DNA of 64,000 bases from contig NZ_CP046401.1 of NCBI RefSeq assembly GCF_009762775.1, forward strand, positions 5,220,001 to 5,284,000, in the 5' to 3' direction. The position numbers and the translations under genes are program-made. Below, piece by piece: positions 62,995-64,000 of this stretch (the first letter of the stretch is position 1; each line of letters starts with the position of its first letter). The notes beneath the pieces were generated by a model that saw nothing but the letters and a program-made list of their open reading frames with translations, made no database searches and was not told the origin of the DNA. This stretch comes from Maribellus comscasis. GTDB taxonomy: Bacteria > Bacteroidota > Bacteroidia > Bacteroidales > Prolixibacteraceae.

Positions 62995-63813
62995 CTATTG
63001 ATATAAAAGCTTATATATTTCCTGTAAATCAGGCGAAAGGATAACTTCCGTCCTTCGATTTCCGGCTCTTCCTTCAGCAGTAATATTTGAGCTTACAGGA
63101 TGAAACTGACTTTTCCCTGAAGCAGTTATGCGGCTTGCATCGAAACCATTATCAATGGTTAGAATTCGAACGATAGATGTTGCCCTTGCCGTACTAAGAT
63201 CCCAATTGTCTTCAAACATTTTTGTTTTAATTGGAACATCATCGGTATGACCCTCAATCGATACGGTGAAATCTTCTGAACTGTTTAAGATAGTGGCAAG
63301 CGATTTAAGCGCTGCTTTTCCTTTTGAATCGACAACGTCGCTGCCCGATTTAAAGAGCAGTTTTTCTGCCAGCGATACATGAACGTTTCCATCCTTCATG
63401 TAAACAGTAAGCTCATCCGCTTTATAATTCTTTAGTGCATTTCCTATAGAATTTTTTAACTTATTGGTTATTTCCGCCTGAGAATCGATAATATCCTGAA
63501 GATTTTTTAATCGAATAGCTTGTTCTCTTATTGTCATGTTTGATTCTGAGGAAAGTAGCATCAGATCATTTTGAACTGATGCATATTCTTCTTGAGCTAC
63601 AACTTTTTCTTTTTGCATGCTTGCTTCTTCATCCTTTAATTTCATTAATTGTAAATTACGTTCGTTAAGTTTACTGGCCATGTTTGCATTTTCTTTTTGT
63701 AGTTTATCCACCCTGGCTTCTGAAGCGATAAATTTTTTATTTGATACGCATGACGTAAATAATAACCCAATGATCAAGGCAAAGAAAGTAAGTGTATGGA
63801 TTGGTTTTTTCAT
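62995..63813 (-). CDS. OmpA-family lipoprotein with coiled coil
   Basis: 272 aa. Lipobox LFTSCVSNKK (Cys about 22), a long coiled coil (about 30-125, repeated E/K/L heptads) and an OmpA C-terminal peptidoglycan-binding domain (about 140-265; VSIEGHTDDVPIKTK and GRAGNRRTEVIL). Tethers the outer membrane to peptidoglycan. Intact, with its own promoter copy (I) and terminator. Confidence 0.92.
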   Translation of the reverse strand: MKKPIHTLTFFALIIGLLFTSCVSNKKFIASEARVDKLQKENANMASKLNERNLQLMKLKDEEASMQKEKVVAQEEYASVQNDLMLLSSESNMTIREQAIRLKNLQDIIDSQAEITNKLKNSIGNALKNYKADELTVYMKDGNVHVSLAEKLLFKSGSDVVDSKGKAALKSLATILNSSEDFTVSIEGHTDDVPIKTKMFEDNWDLSTARATSIVRILTIDNGFDASRITASGKSQFHPVSSNITAEGRAGNRRTEVILSPDLQEIYKLLYQ

Positions 63814-63844
63814 TTTTTTTCTTTTTAGTGAATATTTAATGTGT

Positions 63845-63910
63845 TAAAGTTGAGGATATTCAAAGTTGGAAGTATTACATAACTTCTGGAAAGAATTACA
63901 TCATTCACAC
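63845..63910 (-). promoter_or_regulatory. Stress-island promoter element, copy I
   Basis: On the - strand: GTGTGAATGATGTAA (63910-63896), 12 nt, GTTATGTAAT (63883-63874), 21 nt, CAACTTTA (63852-63845). Upstream of the OmpA gene (start 63813). Confidence 0.75.
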
Positions 63911-64000
63911 ATTTTAATTTAATTACTGTAAAATGAATAAGAACATATCAACTTGGGTTAACTATTAAACACAGATATATTCTTTTAGTATGTTTTTAGC

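Noticed and set aside
1..64000. CRISPR arrays, tRNA or rRNA genes, integrase att sites
   Set aside because: No regularly spaced repeats, cloverleaf-type sequences or rRNA stretches were recognised; no direct repeats could be assigned as element ends by eye.

Overview
The window looks like the chromosome of a Bacteroidota bacterium, most likely an anaerobic or environmental Bacteroidales/Marinilabiliales-type organism. The evidence is a FecR anti-sigma factor with a TonB-dependent receptor carrying STN and carboxypeptidase-like N-terminal domains, a Bacteroidetes-type Tra conjugation operon (TraE/F/G/J/K/M/N), an RteC regulator, -7 boxes of the form TAnnTTTR, and many protein families typical of the phylum. 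The species is not identifiable from the sequence.

Layout. (1) 0.1-6.4 kb: a FecR-controlled outer-membrane uptake operon (fecR-like, TonB-dependent receptor, TIG/beta-propeller lipoprotein). (2) 6.5-26 kb: an integrative conjugative element core. It has RteC, an attenuator-like RNA, excisionase-type HTH genes, a frameshifted DnaC-like ATPase, an inward hipBA pair, a tra operon, a coupling protein, a solitary adenine methylase, a strong oriT candidate and a two-gene mobilization module. No integrase is visible. (3) 26-28.3 kb: decayed cargo (AlbA_2-type regulator and GNAT acetyltransferase pseudogenes). (4) 28.5-32.3 kb: LytTR membrane regulator, B12-binding radical SAM protein and fatty-acid desaturase. 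(5) 32.6-64 kb: a dense stress and envelope island. It contains HflK/HflC (one intact pair, one broken by an IS remnant), a third SPFH protein, UspA, CsbD, cold-shock protein, CbpA/CbpM, CorA, a KefB-type antiporter, a glycoside module (fused GT4, GH, NagB, GT4, PIG-L), a CheB-CheR-PAS fusion, OmpA proteins, a sigma-70 remnant and two AraC-type regulators.

The strongest new observation is a 37-bp bipartite promoter element, GTGTGAATnATGTAA then 12 nt then RTTRTGTAAC. It sits 20-21 nt upstream of a TAnnTTTR-like -7 box in nine intergenic regions between 35.7 and 63.9 kb, plus one degenerate copy, always in the orientation of the downstream gene. Its TGTAA direct repeats lie 21 bp apart, which suits an AraC-type activator; one copy drives an AraC-type gene in this window. 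The data suggest a co-regulated stress regulon of small membrane proteins, OmpA, sigma factor, HflKC and CsbD genes.

The same island is heavily eroded. I count at least eight broken or chimeric genes: a nonsense-split hybrid kinase, a nonsense-split sugar transferase, an hflKC-IS3 chimera, a VIT1 deletion, a GH/GT scar, a frameshifted OmpA, a sigma/OmpA chimera and a cupin frameshift. Several involve one base in a homopolymer, so sequencing error cannot be excluded for those. The deletions and chimeras cannot be explained that way.
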